Below the pieces are notes generated by a model that had not been told where the DNA came from, searched no databases, and saw only the letters and a program-made list of their open reading frames with translations. Made by a program: the position numbers and the translations under genes. Positions 45,387-53,664 of a stretch of DNA of 64,000 nucleotides are shown one piece after another (the stretch's first letter is position 1; the number at the start of each line of letters is the position of its first letter). This DNA comes from Micromonospora pisi. Its GTDB lineage: Bacteria; Actinomycetota; Actinomycetes; Mycobacteriales; Micromonosporaceae. The stretch lies in contig NZ_RBKT01000001.1 in NCBI RefSeq assembly GCF_003633685.1, positions 930,001 to 994,000 on the forward strand. Reading direction: 5' to 3'.

Positions 45387-46564
45387 GAGCCGCTCTCCAG
45401 GTTGAAGAAGGACCGCTCGTCCCGAGGCCGGATGTCGTAGACGGCGTCCCGGAACATCCGCATCGGATGCGGTGTGAACGGGTGTTGCTCGATTGCGGCG
45501 AGGTCCACCTCGATGCCCAGTCCAACCCCGGTCGGGATGAGCACGTCGCCTTCGGCGGTCAGCACCAGCCGTTCGTTGGTGATCTCGGGGCGCCAGGGCA
45601 CGTCCGTCGCCATGATCTCCAGGTACCGGAAGTTGGGCAGTGTCGCCCCGAGCTGCAGCGTCGCGGCGGTGCTGAGGGGACCGCTGGGGTTGTGCGGCGC
45701 GAACCCCACGTAGCTGGTCGCGGCGAGCGTCGCGATGAAGGCCAGCTCGGCGATCCCGCCGGCATGCGTCACATCGGGCTGGACGAAGTCGACCGCCTGA
45801 CGGGCGAGCGCCGGCGCGAAGCCCTGCCGGCCGTACCACCGCTCCCCCGCCGCGATCGGCACCGGCGACGAGCGACGGATGTCGACCAGTGCGTCTAGGT
45901 TGTCCGGCGGGCACGGCTCCTCGAACCACACCGGGTCGAACTGGGCGATCTCCTTCGCGATGTTGATCGCGTGGCGGACGTCGAAGCGGCCGTGCCCCTC
46001 GATGAACAGCTCGACGTCGCGGCCCACCGCGCCACGGACTGCGTCGGTCTGGGCGAGCACCCGGTCCAGTTGCTGGGTGGTGATGGTGAGGTCGTAGTTC
46101 TCGAACGGGTCCCACTTGAGGCCGCGGAAGCCGGACTCCACGGTCCTGCGCGCCGCGGTCGCGTAGTCCTCCGGCGTGACGGCACCGGAGAACCAGCCGT
46201 TCGCGTACGCCCGCACCCGGTCCCTGGTCGCACCGCCGAGGAGCCGTGAGACCGGAACGCCGAGGTCGCGCGCCGAGATGTCCCACAGGGCCATCTCCAG
46301 CGAACTCAGCGCGGTCATGACGACCGGCCCGCCGCGCCAGTACCAGTCCCGTGCCAGCTCGTAGAGGATCTTCGAGATGCGGGTGGGGTCCAGGCCCACC
46401 ACCGCTTCGGCCACCTCGGCGATCGCGCCCTGGACGGCCCGTTCCTTGCCTTCCAGGGTGGCCTCACCGAGCCCGATGATCCCCTCGTCGGTGTGGACGC
46501 GCACGATGACGAGATTCGTGCGGTAGAAGTCGACGACCAACGTGTCGACGGAGACGATCTTCAT
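45383..46564 (-). CDS. Enolase-superfamily sugar-acid dehydratase (galactonate/xylonate dehydratase-like)
   Basis: 393 residues from ATG 46564, eight bases after the permease stop, with AAGGGTTGAG upstream. The galactonate-dehydratase pattern is clear: metal ligands E189 (LFIEGHGRF), E215 or E216 (VWFEEPCPP) and E241 (IAAGERWYG), the acid His191, D264 (QPDVTHAGG) and the base H291 (FAPHNPSGP). It removes water from an aldonate to give the 2-keto-3-deoxy acid. In Haloferax the D-xylonate dehydratase belongs to the same superfamily and is followed by a FAH-family dehydratase and a semialdehyde dehydrogenase, as here. D-xylonate or L-arabinonate are therefore the leading candidates. Confidence 0.9.
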   Translation of the reverse strand: MKIVSVDTLVVDFYRTNLVIVRVHTDEGIIGLGEATLEGKERAVQGAIAEVAEAVVGLDPTRISKILYELARDWYWRGGPVVMTALSSLEMALWDISARDLGVPVSRLLGGATRDRVRAYANGWFSGAVTPEDYATAARRTVESGFRGLKWDPFENYDLTITTQQLDRVLAQTDAVRGAVGRDVELFIEGHGRFDVRHAINIAKEIAQFDPVWFEEPCPPDNLDALVDIRRSSPVPIAAGERWYGRQGFAPALARQAVDFVQPDVTHAGGIAELAFIATLAATSYVGFAPHNPSGPLSTAATLQLGATLPNFRYLEIMATDVPWRPEITNERLVLTAEGDVLIPTGVGLGIEVDLAAIEQHPFTPHPMRMFRDAVYDIRPRDERSFFNLESGS

Positions 46565-46572
46565 GTTGTGGC

Positions 46573-47403
46573 TCAACCCTTCACCGCACCGGCAGTCATG
46601 CCGGACACGACGTACTTCTGGACCAGCAGGTAGAAGGCGACGGCAGGCAGCGTGAACAGGAAGGCGACAGCCATCACCGTCTGGATCGGCGTGCCCAGTT
46701 CGCCGATGAAGTTCGCGATGCCGACGGAGGCCGGCTGCAGGTCCGGACTGAAGATGAACGTCACCGCGAACACGTACTCGTTCCAGGCGTGGAAGAAGGC
46801 GATGACCGCGGTCGCCGCGATCGACGGGGCGATCAGCGGCACGTTGATGCGGCTCAGGACAGTGAAGGGCCGGGCGCCGTCGGCACGTGCCGCTTCCTCC
46901 AGTTCCTTCGGGATGCCGTCGATCGCGCCCTTGAGGATCAGCGCGACGATCGGCAGGACGAAGGCAGAGTTCACGAGGACGAGACCGGTCAGCGAATCGA
47001 GCAGTTCGAAGCGGCGGAACAGCGCGAACAACGGTACGACCATGAGCGCCTCGGGAAGCATCTGCGTGAACAGCAGCACGACGGTCAGCGCGGCCTTGCC
47101 CCAGAACGAGAACCGGGACAGCGCGTAACCGAGCGGGATACCCAGGCCCACCGAGAGGACCATCGTGCCCACGGCGATCACCAGGCTGTTGAGCAACCAC
47201 CCGGCCGCCTTGCCCTCGGCCAGTGCCTCGACGAACACCCCGATCCGACCGATGTCCGGCGTGAGCCGGGGCTGCTCGGCGAACAGGTCGTTGTTGCTCG
47301 AGAGCGCCGTGACGAGCATCCAGTACAGCGGGAACACCGCGACACCCAACACGACGAGCACGGCGACGATTCGCGCGGTGAGACCAAAACGGAAGCGCCT
47401 CAT
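46573..47403 (-). CDS. Carbohydrate ABC transporter permease (MalG type)
   Basis: 276 residues, with the ATG overlapping the upstream stop by four bases (ATGA). Six membrane segments; EAA loop PKELEEAARADGARPFTVLS; C-terminus SGMTAGAVKG. Works with the permease at 47400-48353. A longer frame continuing upstream on this strand is a shadow. Confidence 0.94.
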   Translation of the reverse strand: MRRFRFGLTARIVAVLVVLGVAVFPLYWMLVTALSSNNDLFAEQPRLTPDIGRIGVFVEALAEGKAAGWLLNSLVIAVGTMVLSVGLGIPLGYALSRFSFWGKAALTVVLLFTQMLPEALMVVPLFALFRRFELLDSLTGLVLVNSAFVLPIVALILKGAIDGIPKELEEAARADGARPFTVLSRINVPLIAPSIAATAVIAFFHAWNEYVFAVTFIFSPDLQPASVGIANFIGELGTPIQTVMAVAFLFTLPAVAFYLLVQKYVVSGMTAGAVKG

Positions 47404-48353
47404 CGGACGTCTCCCTTCTCCACGGCACGGGCGACCAGCCGGCTGCCAGTGATGACGATGAGCGAGATGACGACGCCGACCATTCCGATGGCCGCCGCCG
47501 AACCGAGTTCCTTCGAGTCGAATGCCTGCGAGTAGAGGTCGATGACGAGCGTCTCGGTGGCGCCGACCGGGCCGCCCTTGGTCATCAGCCAGATGAGTTC
47601 GAACCGCCGCAGCGACCAGATCGTCATCAGCAGGGCCAGCAGTCCCACGGTCGGCTTGATGACCGGCCAGGTGACAGCGTGGAAGGTGGCCCACCGTCCC
47701 GCGCCGTCCATGGTCGCGGCCTCGTTGAGGTCCTGGGGAACAGATTGCAGTGCGGAGAGCAGCACCACGGAGGTGAACGGGAACAGTTGCCAGATGGTCG
47801 TCGCGAGCACCGCGGGGAGCGCATAGCGCGGGCTGTCCAGGATCGCGCCTCCCGGGACGCCGAGTCCCACCGCGTCGAGAAGCCGGTTCACGATGCCGTA
47901 CTGCGCGTTGAGCATCCAGGAGGCGATGAGCGCGACCGCGATGCCGGGCGCGGCCCACGGGATGGTCACGAGAGCCCGTGCCACGCCACGGCCCCGGAAA
48001 CCCTTGTTGAGCAGGAGCGCGACGACGAGCCCGGCACCGACCGCGCCGACGACGCAGGCGATCACGTAGACGAAGGTGATCAGCAGGGTGCGGTGGAAGT
48101 CGGGGTCGCCGAAGATCCGGTTGAAGTTCTCCAGCCCGACCCACTCGCTCCGGGTGGGGTTGAGCAGCCTCGTCCTGGTGAAGCTGAGGTACACCTCCTG
48201 GACGAGTGGCACCGCCTGGAAGACGAGGATGAACAGTGCGGCGGGTGCCAGGAACAGATAGGGCGTCCATTTGCTGCCGAGTGGGCTGGGTCGACGCCGT
48301 GCCCCGGGTTGGCGGGTTGTCTTCGGTGCTCCGGTCTGCTCGAGCACAGTCAT
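47400..48353 (-). CDS. Carbohydrate ABC transporter permease (MalF type)
   Basis: 317 residues from ATG 48353, with AAGGATC upstream. A basic cytoplasmic leader of about 40 residues precedes WTPYLFLAPAALFILVFQAV. EAA loop: PQDLNEAATMDGAGRWATFH. It lies between the binding protein and the MalG-type permease of the pentonate operon. Confidence 0.94.
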   Translation of the reverse strand: MTVLEQTGAPKTTRQPGARRRPSPLGSKWTPYLFLAPAALFILVFQAVPLVQEVYLSFTRTRLLNPTRSEWVGLENFNRIFGDPDFHRTLLITFVYVIACVVGAVGAGLVVALLLNKGFRGRGVARALVTIPWAAPGIAVALIASWMLNAQYGIVNRLLDAVGLGVPGGAILDSPRYALPAVLATTIWQLFPFTSVVLLSALQSVPQDLNEAATMDGAGRWATFHAVTWPVIKPTVGLLALLMTIWSLRRFELIWLMTKGGPVGATETLVIDLYSQAFDSKELGSAAAIGMVGVVISLIVITGSRLVARAVEKGDVR

Positions 48354-48428
48354 CGGGTTTGATCCTTCTGGGAAAGGACGCTGCCGGCGCACGGCTCTTC
48401 GTGCCGGCAGCGTCGCCTCGTCGAGCTG

Positions 48429-49676
48429 TCAGCGGACCAGCTCGGTCGCCTGCTGCTGGGCGCGGTCCAGTGCCGGCTTGAGGTCGGCCTTGCCCTGCAG
48501 CGCCGCGATGACGTTCTGCACGACCACCTTGCGGATGTCCGGCGTCTTGGCTTCGAATCCCAATACGATCTGCGGCAGGCTGGTCTCGGTGAGCCCGTCG
48601 AAGACGGTGAGGAACGGGGTCGCCTTGAGCGACTCGGCGCTGCGCTGCGTGGTGGTGGCAACGCTGCTCGCGCCGAGAATCTCCTGCAGCTTGACCTGGT
48701 TCTGTGGCTCCAGGGCCCAGCGGATGAAGGTGGCAGCCTCGTCCTGGCCCTCGCTCGCCTCGTTGATCACGATCGGTGCGAGGATCGCACCCTGCTTACG
48801 TACCGGGAACGGGATGGGCGCGACGGTGAAGTTCAGCTGCGCGTTCTGGCCGCGCGTCGCGGTCACGTATCCCCCGTTGTTGAGTTCCATCCCGACCTTG
48901 CCCTCGGCGAACATGCGCCGGAACGTCGCCGCGTCCGCTCCGCGCGGAATCACCTTGGCGTCGTACAGATCCTTGTACGCCTGCAGGCCCTTGAGGTTCT
49001 CCGCCGAGTTGATCGTCAGGTTCTTGCCGTCGGACCACGCGCCGCCGAAGCCGTAGACGTAGTTGAAGATGTCCTGCCATACGCCGGCCTCTTCGGCCTC
49101 CGTCTGCCGGAACGCCAGGCCGTAGATGTCACCCTTGGTCAACGACTTCGCGGTGGAGGTGAACTGCTCGTAGGTGGACGGCGGCGTGGGGATCAGGTCC
49201 GCGTTGTAGAACATCGCGTAGTTCGACGCTTCGAAGATGAAGCCGTGCCGGACGCCGTCGTGGACCATGAACTGGTCCGGCTGCTTGAGCAGGTCGTACT
49301 TGCTTGCATCGATCAGCTTGTCAAGCGGTGCGACGAGGCCGGCGTCCGAGGCGGCCTCGAACTCGGGCATGTCGAAGCGGACCAGGTCGGGCCCCTTGCC
49401 GCTGCCCATCTGGGTGAGCACCGTCTGACCGAAGGTCGGGTACGGCACTGCGGCTGCGGAGACCTGGACCTTGTCCTGGCTCTTGTTGAACTCGTCGAGC
49501 CACTTCGTCAACTGAGGCCCACGGCCCGGGTCGCCGAAGGTCGAGGCGGCGAAGGTCAGTTTGGTGACGCCACCACCAGAGTCGCCGTCAGAGCCGCAAC
49601 CGGTCAAAAGAGCGGCAATCAAGCCGAGGGCACATGTCGCCCTGGCGATGCCGAAGTGAGCGCGCCGATTACCCAT
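48429..49676 (-). CDS. Extracellular sugar-binding lipoprotein
   Basis: 415 residues from ATG 49676, with GGAGT shortly before. Lipobox LLTGC, then a Gly/Ser linker. CUT1 features include GKGPDLVRFDMPEFEAASDA and SNYAMFYNADLIPTPPSTYE. First gene of a six-gene operon transcribed away from the IclR regulator. The ligand should be a pentoside or pentonate given the enzymes downstream. Confidence 0.93.
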   Translation of the reverse strand: MGNRRAHFGIARATCALGLIAALLTGCGSDGDSGGGVTKLTFAASTFGDPGRGPQLTKWLDEFNKSQDKVQVSAAAVPYPTFGQTVLTQMGSGKGPDLVRFDMPEFEAASDAGLVAPLDKLIDASKYDLLKQPDQFMVHDGVRHGFIFEASNYAMFYNADLIPTPPSTYEQFTSTAKSLTKGDIYGLAFRQTEAEEAGVWQDIFNYVYGFGGAWSDGKNLTINSAENLKGLQAYKDLYDAKVIPRGADAATFRRMFAEGKVGMELNNGGYVTATRGQNAQLNFTVAPIPFPVRKQGAILAPIVINEASEGQDEAATFIRWALEPQNQVKLQEILGASSVATTTQRSAESLKATPFLTVFDGLTETSLPQIVLGFEAKTPDIRKVVVQNVIAALQGKADLKPALDRAQQQATELVR

Positions 49677-49724
49677 CGTTACTCCACTGTTGCGAGTTAG
49701 CGTCATTCGGATGAAATTGCAACG

Positions 49725-49752
49725 ATCGTAGCGCCATGTGCAACGGTGTCAA
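49725..49752 (-). promoter_or_regulatory. Promoter of the pentonate operon with flanking regulator repeats
   Basis: On the minus strand TTGACA (plus 49747-49752), a 16-nt spacer and TACGAT (plus 49725-49730). Repeats TTGCAACG (49717-49724) and GTGCAACG (49738-49745) lie at the -10 and in the spacer, probably binding sites of the IclR protein. Confidence 0.6.
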
Positions 49753-49780
49753 GTGGAGATTGCACCGCGCGTGAACTACA

Positions 49781-49795
49781 TTGCGTATTACGCAA
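49781..49795. promoter_or_regulatory. Palindrome TTGCGTATTACGCAA before the IclR gene
   Basis: A perfect 15-bp inverted repeat (TTGCGTA-T-TACGCAA) 45 nt before the likely TTG start. Its half-site resembles the TTGCAACG repeats in the operon promoter, which suggests autoregulation. Confidence 0.6.
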
Positions 49796-49839
49796 CGACA
49801 GCGGCGGAACGTCCGGCCGCAGCGAGGGGAGACAGGGCC

Positions 49840-50649
49840 TTGGCGCAATCGATTCGCCGTGCGATCGACCTCATCCGTCGATCTGCGCAGCACCCGCTGT
49901 CGCTCACGGAGGCAGCGGACGTACTCGGCGTCCACAAGTCCACGGCACTGCGGATCCTGCAGACACTGGAGTCGGCGCGCTTCGTGCGCCGGACCGGCGC
50001 GGGCACCTATGTGCTCGGCAGCGGAGTGATCGAGCTGTCCGAGCTGGCGCTCGGCTCGATGGACCTGCGCCAGTTCGCCGCCGCACACCTGCGTGCGCTG
50101 CAACGCGAGACCAGTCATACCGTGCACCTGGCGCAACTGACCGGTGATGAGATCATCTATATCGACAAGGTCGACAGCCCGGCGTTCGACGCCGTCAAGC
50201 TGCCGTCGCGGGTAGGGCGCGCGGTGTCGATCTACGCGAGCGCCGTCGGCAAGACGATCCTGGCTTACCTACCCCTGGAGGAACGCGACCGCCTCCTCTC
50301 CCACGTCGTCTTCGAGAGGTTCACCGACACCACCTTCGCCGACCACGAATCTCTCGGAGCCGAACTCGCCCGCATCCGCGAACAGGGCTGGGCCACGGAC
50401 AACGGCGAACACGACGCCTACGTGATGTGTGTCGCCGCACCGATCAGGGACTCGCGGGGGCAGGTCATCGCAGCCGTCTCGATGACGGCGATCGAGGTCA
50501 TCGCGAGCCTCGACCAGCTGAAGAGCGCTCTTCCGCTTCTACTGGAGACTGCGAACCGGATCTCGTTCGAGCTCGGATACACATCTCCGTCATCCGCGAG
50601 CCCGGACGGCGCAGACGACGATGATCGATTGATGCACGCGCCCAACTGA
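49840..50649 (+). CDS. IclR-family transcriptional regulator
   Basis: 269 residues from TTG 49840, nine bases after GAGGGGA. An ATG at 49738 is in frame, but using it would make the promoter palindrome coding and add 34 unusual residues, so it was rejected. The winged helix-turn-helix is at about residues 5-60 (LSLTEAADVLGVHKSTALRI). The C-terminal effector domain has YIDKVDSPAF, GRAVSIYASAVGKTILAYLP, EHDAYVMCVAAPIRDSRG. IclR proteins often respond to sugar acids or aromatic acids; here a pentonate or 2-keto-3-deoxy acid is likely. Divergent from the pentonate operon. Confidence 0.92.
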   Translation: MAQSIRRAIDLIRRSAQHPLSLTEAADVLGVHKSTALRILQTLESARFVRRTGAGTYVLGSGVIELSELALGSMDLRQFAAAHLRALQRETSHTVHLAQLTGDEIIYIDKVDSPAFDAVKLPSRVGRAVSIYASAVGKTILAYLPLEERDRLLSHVVFERFTDTTFADHESLGAELARIREQGWATDNGEHDAYVMCVAAPIRDSRGQVIAAVSMTAIEVIASLDQLKSALPLLLETANRISFELGYTSPSSASPDGADDDDRLMHAPN

Positions 50650-50748
50650 CGACCAGCGGCGGTAAGGGCGGGCCTGCAAACCAACAGAAACGCGCACCGG
50701 CTCGCCAGCGACCGGCCGTCGGCACCGCTGCCCGCAAGACCGACGCGC

Positions 50749-51023
50749 CTGCGCTGGCTGCTCGACCGCTCGATCGCCCTGGTCCGCGGCAATCTCGGGG
50801 GCCACGGCTGGCTGTCGCCCGGTCCCGAGTTGCCGCGCGATCGGGGCCCCGCCGGGCGACATTTCTACGTGTACGCGTACCTGGCCCAGGTCGACGTCGT
50901 CACCGCGACCGAGGCATCGCCGATGCCGGGTCGGGGGTGACCCCCGCGGACCTGGGCCGCAATCTCGCGATCCACCGGCGGATGCACCGCGAGGGCTGGC
51001 CGGTGTGGCGGTCCGGGAGACGG
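50749..51023 (+). pseudogene. Degraded acyltransferase-like gene fragment
   Basis: One frame (50749-50940) reads LRWLLDRSIALVRGNLGG and GPAGRHFYVYAYLAQVDVVT before a stop. The next frame continues ADLGRNLAIHRRMHREGW. The pieces resemble the middle of an actinobacterial acyltransferase-domain protein. Start, end and frame are lost. The rest of this 374-nt gap holds nothing recognisable. Confidence 0.45.
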
Positions 51024-52004
51024 TCAGGCCCGGCCGGCGTACGTCGCCCGGAGCCGGGCTCGCGCAATGATCTCCTGAATCGCGTCGACGACCAGGTCGG
51101 GGTGGCGCATGTGGATGTTGTGGCTCCGATCGTTGATGAGCCGGTGCACGCTGGACCGCGCCCGGGTGACCAGCTCGCTGTTCATCGCGACCCACCTGCT
51201 GCCGTAGGCGCGGCTGGTAAGTACGGCGAGCGGGAGGTCACCGAACCGGGGTTCTTGGACGCCGAAGGTGAACCGTTCGGCCTCCCGCGCCGACCGTAGC
51301 CCCGAGCGGAGTTCCCGCAGGGCCGCCGCCCTGGCGAAACCTCGGCAGACGGCCGCGATCCACCGCCGGTAGTCCGTCGCGTCGACCCGGGTACGGAACT
51401 CGGTCTGCTCCGGGTACAGCGGCATTTTCCGCCAGGCGAGCATGAGTCGGGTCAGACCGACGGGCGCGAGGATCGTGAACAGCGACGTCATGATGCCGGA
51501 GGCGACGAAGACGGCCAGGACACCGCGATCGCGGGCGACCGTCTCGGGGATCGAGTCGACCAGGACGAGCCCGGCCACCTCCGCCGGATGGAGCTGGGCG
51601 TAGAGACAGCCGGTCAGCCCGCCGAGCGAGTGGCCGACGAGCACGTATGGCGGACGGATCGCGGCATCGTGCAGGAGCCGTCGCAGGTCGGTCAGGTCGC
51701 GGTCCACCGTCGGCGGCGGGCCCTCCTCACTGCCACCCAGGCCGGGCCGGTCGTAGCTGACCACGCGGGTGAACGGCGCCAGGCTCTGCCGCACCGGCAG
51801 CCACGAGTCGGCGCAGTCGCCGGCGCCGGGAATGATGACCACGGCCGGCGCCCCGACGCCCACGTCGTACCGTCTCAGCCGGTAGCCGCCGACATCGACG
51901 AGGCGGCCCCGCCACGGCAGCGCCCGGTCACGGCAGCGGGAACCCGCCTCGTAGACCACACCGGCCGACAACAGTGCGGCCGGCACGGCGATCGACCACC
52001 GCAT
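51024..52004 (-). CDS. Membrane-anchored alpha/beta hydrolase
   Basis: 326 residues from ATG 52004, with CGGAGG five bases before. A single N-terminal hydrophobic segment (IAVPAALLSAGVVYEAGS) may anchor it. The hydrolase core has the oxyanion strand VVIIPGAGDCADSW, SYDRPGLGGS, the nucleophile elbow VLVGHSLGGLTG and VLVDSIPE. The C-terminal histidine is in NDRSHNIHMRHPD. Such proteins act as esterases or lipases with unpredictable substrates. It stands alone between an acyltransferase remnant and the divergent sugar dehydrogenase. Confidence 0.85.
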   Translation of the reverse strand: MRWSIAVPAALLSAGVVYEAGSRCRDRALPWRGRLVDVGGYRLRRYDVGVGAPAVVIIPGAGDCADSWLPVRQSLAPFTRVVSYDRPGLGGSEEGPPPTVDRDLTDLRRLLHDAAIRPPYVLVGHSLGGLTGCLYAQLHPAEVAGLVLVDSIPETVARDRGVLAVFVASGIMTSLFTILAPVGLTRLMLAWRKMPLYPEQTEFRTRVDATDYRRWIAAVCRGFARAAALRELRSGLRSAREAERFTFGVQEPRFGDLPLAVLTSRAYGSRWVAMNSELVTRARSSVHRLINDRSHNIHMRHPDLVVDAIQEIIARARLRATYAGRA

Positions 52005-52301
52005 CCGTACCTCCGAGTCGTCGGCGCCCTGGTCAGGAGCCTACCGACGGTCGTCGCCAGTTGGGACGACATGGCGACCGTGGCCAGACCCGGAGGGACC
52101 ACGTTGCCCGGTGGACGGTGGTCGACCAGCAACGGCTGATGCGTCTGCTCCGGCGAGTACCTCTGTCGGCGGCCCTGACACCCGCCACGGTGCCGGGACG
52201 ATGGTGTCCCGTTCGAAAACTCGGTTTCCTGCGGTCAGGGAACTCTGACTGGAGGGGCGGCAGGACGACGGGTTGTTCATTGACAAGAGTCGATGTTACT
52301 G

Positions 52302-52315
52302 TGGGAACGCTCCCA
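52302..52315. promoter_or_regulatory. CebR-like operator TGGGAACGCTCCCA
   Basis: One mismatch from the known cellobiose-regulator palindrome TGGGAGCGCTCCCA of Streptomyces. It is 40 nt before the sugar-dehydrogenase start and 17 nt after a TTGACA (52280-52285). No other feature is seen in 52005-52354. Confidence 0.6.
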
Positions 52316-52354
52316 GATCGCACCCTCCACTCCACTTGCTCGAGGAGCTGAAAC

Positions 52355-53575
52355 ATGTTGCGACGGCGTTGTCGCCCGGCCACCATGCTGGCCGGGCTGT
52401 TCGTTCTGGCCCTGTCTGCGTTCCTTTTGCCACCGGTGTCGGTGGTCAGCACCGCCGCGGCCGGCGCACCCCACACCCGCGCGGTGCCACTCGCTGAGCT
52501 GACCGTGGTGTCCGAACAGGTGGCTTTCGGTCTGCAGCGTCCGATCGCGATCACCGGGCTACCAGACGGCCGGATGCTGATCGCGGAGAAGAACGGCACC
52601 GTACGCGCCTACCACCCCGACACCGGCTTGGCGGCTGAGCCGGTACTCGACCTGACCGCCCGGATCGACACCTCGGACAACGAGCGCGGCCTTCTCGGCA
52701 TCACGCCTGCGCCGAACTTCGCGCGGACCGGGATCCTCTACGTGGCCTACACGAGCCTACCGTCCGGCACGCTGACCCTGGCGCGAGTGCCCATCGACGC
52801 TCCCGACCGGGTGCAGGTGCTGCTCACCCAGGAGCACGCCGAGTACGGCAACCACAACGGTGGACAGGTGGCGTTCGGCCGCGACGGCTACCTCTACTGG
52901 TCCCTCGGCGACGGCGGCCACGCGAACGACCCGTTCAAGGCCGGTCAGAACCTCGGCACCCTGCTCGGCAAGATCGTACGGATCGACGTCAACCGCACCT
53001 GCGGGACGAAGCCCTACTGTGTGCCCTCCGACAACCCGTTCGTCCGGATGCACGGCGCGCGACCAGAGATCTGGCTCTACGGGCTGCGCAACCCGTGGCG
53101 GTTCTCCGTCGACCCGGTCGACGGCTCGCTGTGGATCGGTGACGTCGGCCAGGGCATGATCGAGGAGATCAACCACATCCGCCCGTCGCAGCGTGGGGCG
53201 AACCTCGGCTGGTCCTGCCGGGAAGGCACCCCGGTGTTCGACCCGCAGCAATGCCGGCCGGGCGGGCGGTACACCGACCCGGTCTTCGAGTACGACCACT
53301 TCAACGACAACTGCTCGGTGACCGGCGGCGTGGTGTACCGAGGGTTTCGGACCCCCGAGGCATGGGGGACCTATGTCGCGAGCGACTACTGCTCGACCCG
53401 GGTGTTCGCCGTGCGTCCCAAGCCCAACGGCGGCTACGAGTCCGCCACGATCGGCAACTTCCCCACCCAGCCGACCGCGATCGGCACCGACGTGCACGGC
53501 GAGCTGTACGTGCTCAGCGACCTCCCGGGATGGCTGAACCGGGTGCGGTTCGAGCGGGTCCAGCCTGCTGTTTAA
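52355..53575 (+). CDS. Secreted PQQ-dependent sugar dehydrogenase (glucose/sorbosone dehydrogenase family)
   Basis: 406 residues from ATG 52355, with GAGGAG upstream. A signal peptide ends near residue 40. The six-blade propeller is recognised from LQRPIAITGLPDGRMLIAEK, ERGLLGITPAPNF, HNGGQVAFGRDGYLYWSLGD, GLRNPWRFSVDP and WIGDVGQGMIEEI. The catalytic-type His lies in NHNGG. These enzymes oxidise free aldoses outside the membrane with PQQ or a calcium-bound cofactor. The CebR-like operator suggests induction by cello-oligosaccharides. Confidence 0.88.
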   Translation: MLRRRCRPATMLAGLFVLALSAFLLPPVSVVSTAAAGAPHTRAVPLAELTVVSEQVAFGLQRPIAITGLPDGRMLIAEKNGTVRAYHPDTGLAAEPVLDLTARIDTSDNERGLLGITPAPNFARTGILYVAYTSLPSGTLTLARVPIDAPDRVQVLLTQEHAEYGNHNGGQVAFGRDGYLYWSLGDGGHANDPFKAGQNLGTLLGKIVRIDVNRTCGTKPYCVPSDNPFVRMHGARPEIWLYGLRNPWRFSVDPVDGSLWIGDVGQGMIEEINHIRPSQRGANLGWSCREGTPVFDPQQCRPGGRYTDPVFEYDHFNDNCSVTGGVVYRGFRTPEAWGTYVASDYCSTRVFAVRPKPNGGYESATIGNFPTQPTAIGTDVHGELYVLSDLPGWLNRVRFERVQPAV

Positions 53576-53620
53576 TGCCGCATCCCTCCGGACTCGGCCC
53601 CGGCGGGGCAAGGTCCAGAG

Positions 53621-53660
53621 TGGGGACGGGCCGGCGACGGAGGTCGCCGGCCCGTCCCCA
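53621..53660. terminator. Very strong bidirectional terminator
   Basis: Perfect 18-bp arms (53621-53638 and 53643-53660) around the tetraloop GGAG lie between convergent genes. Confidence 0.85.
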
Positions 53661-53664
53661 CCGC

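Noticed and set aside
49845-49857. CAATCGATTCGC resembling the GAATCGATTC operator at the IclR start codon
   Set aside because: It lies inside coding sequence, differs at the left half and the gene has its own palindrome; probably chance.
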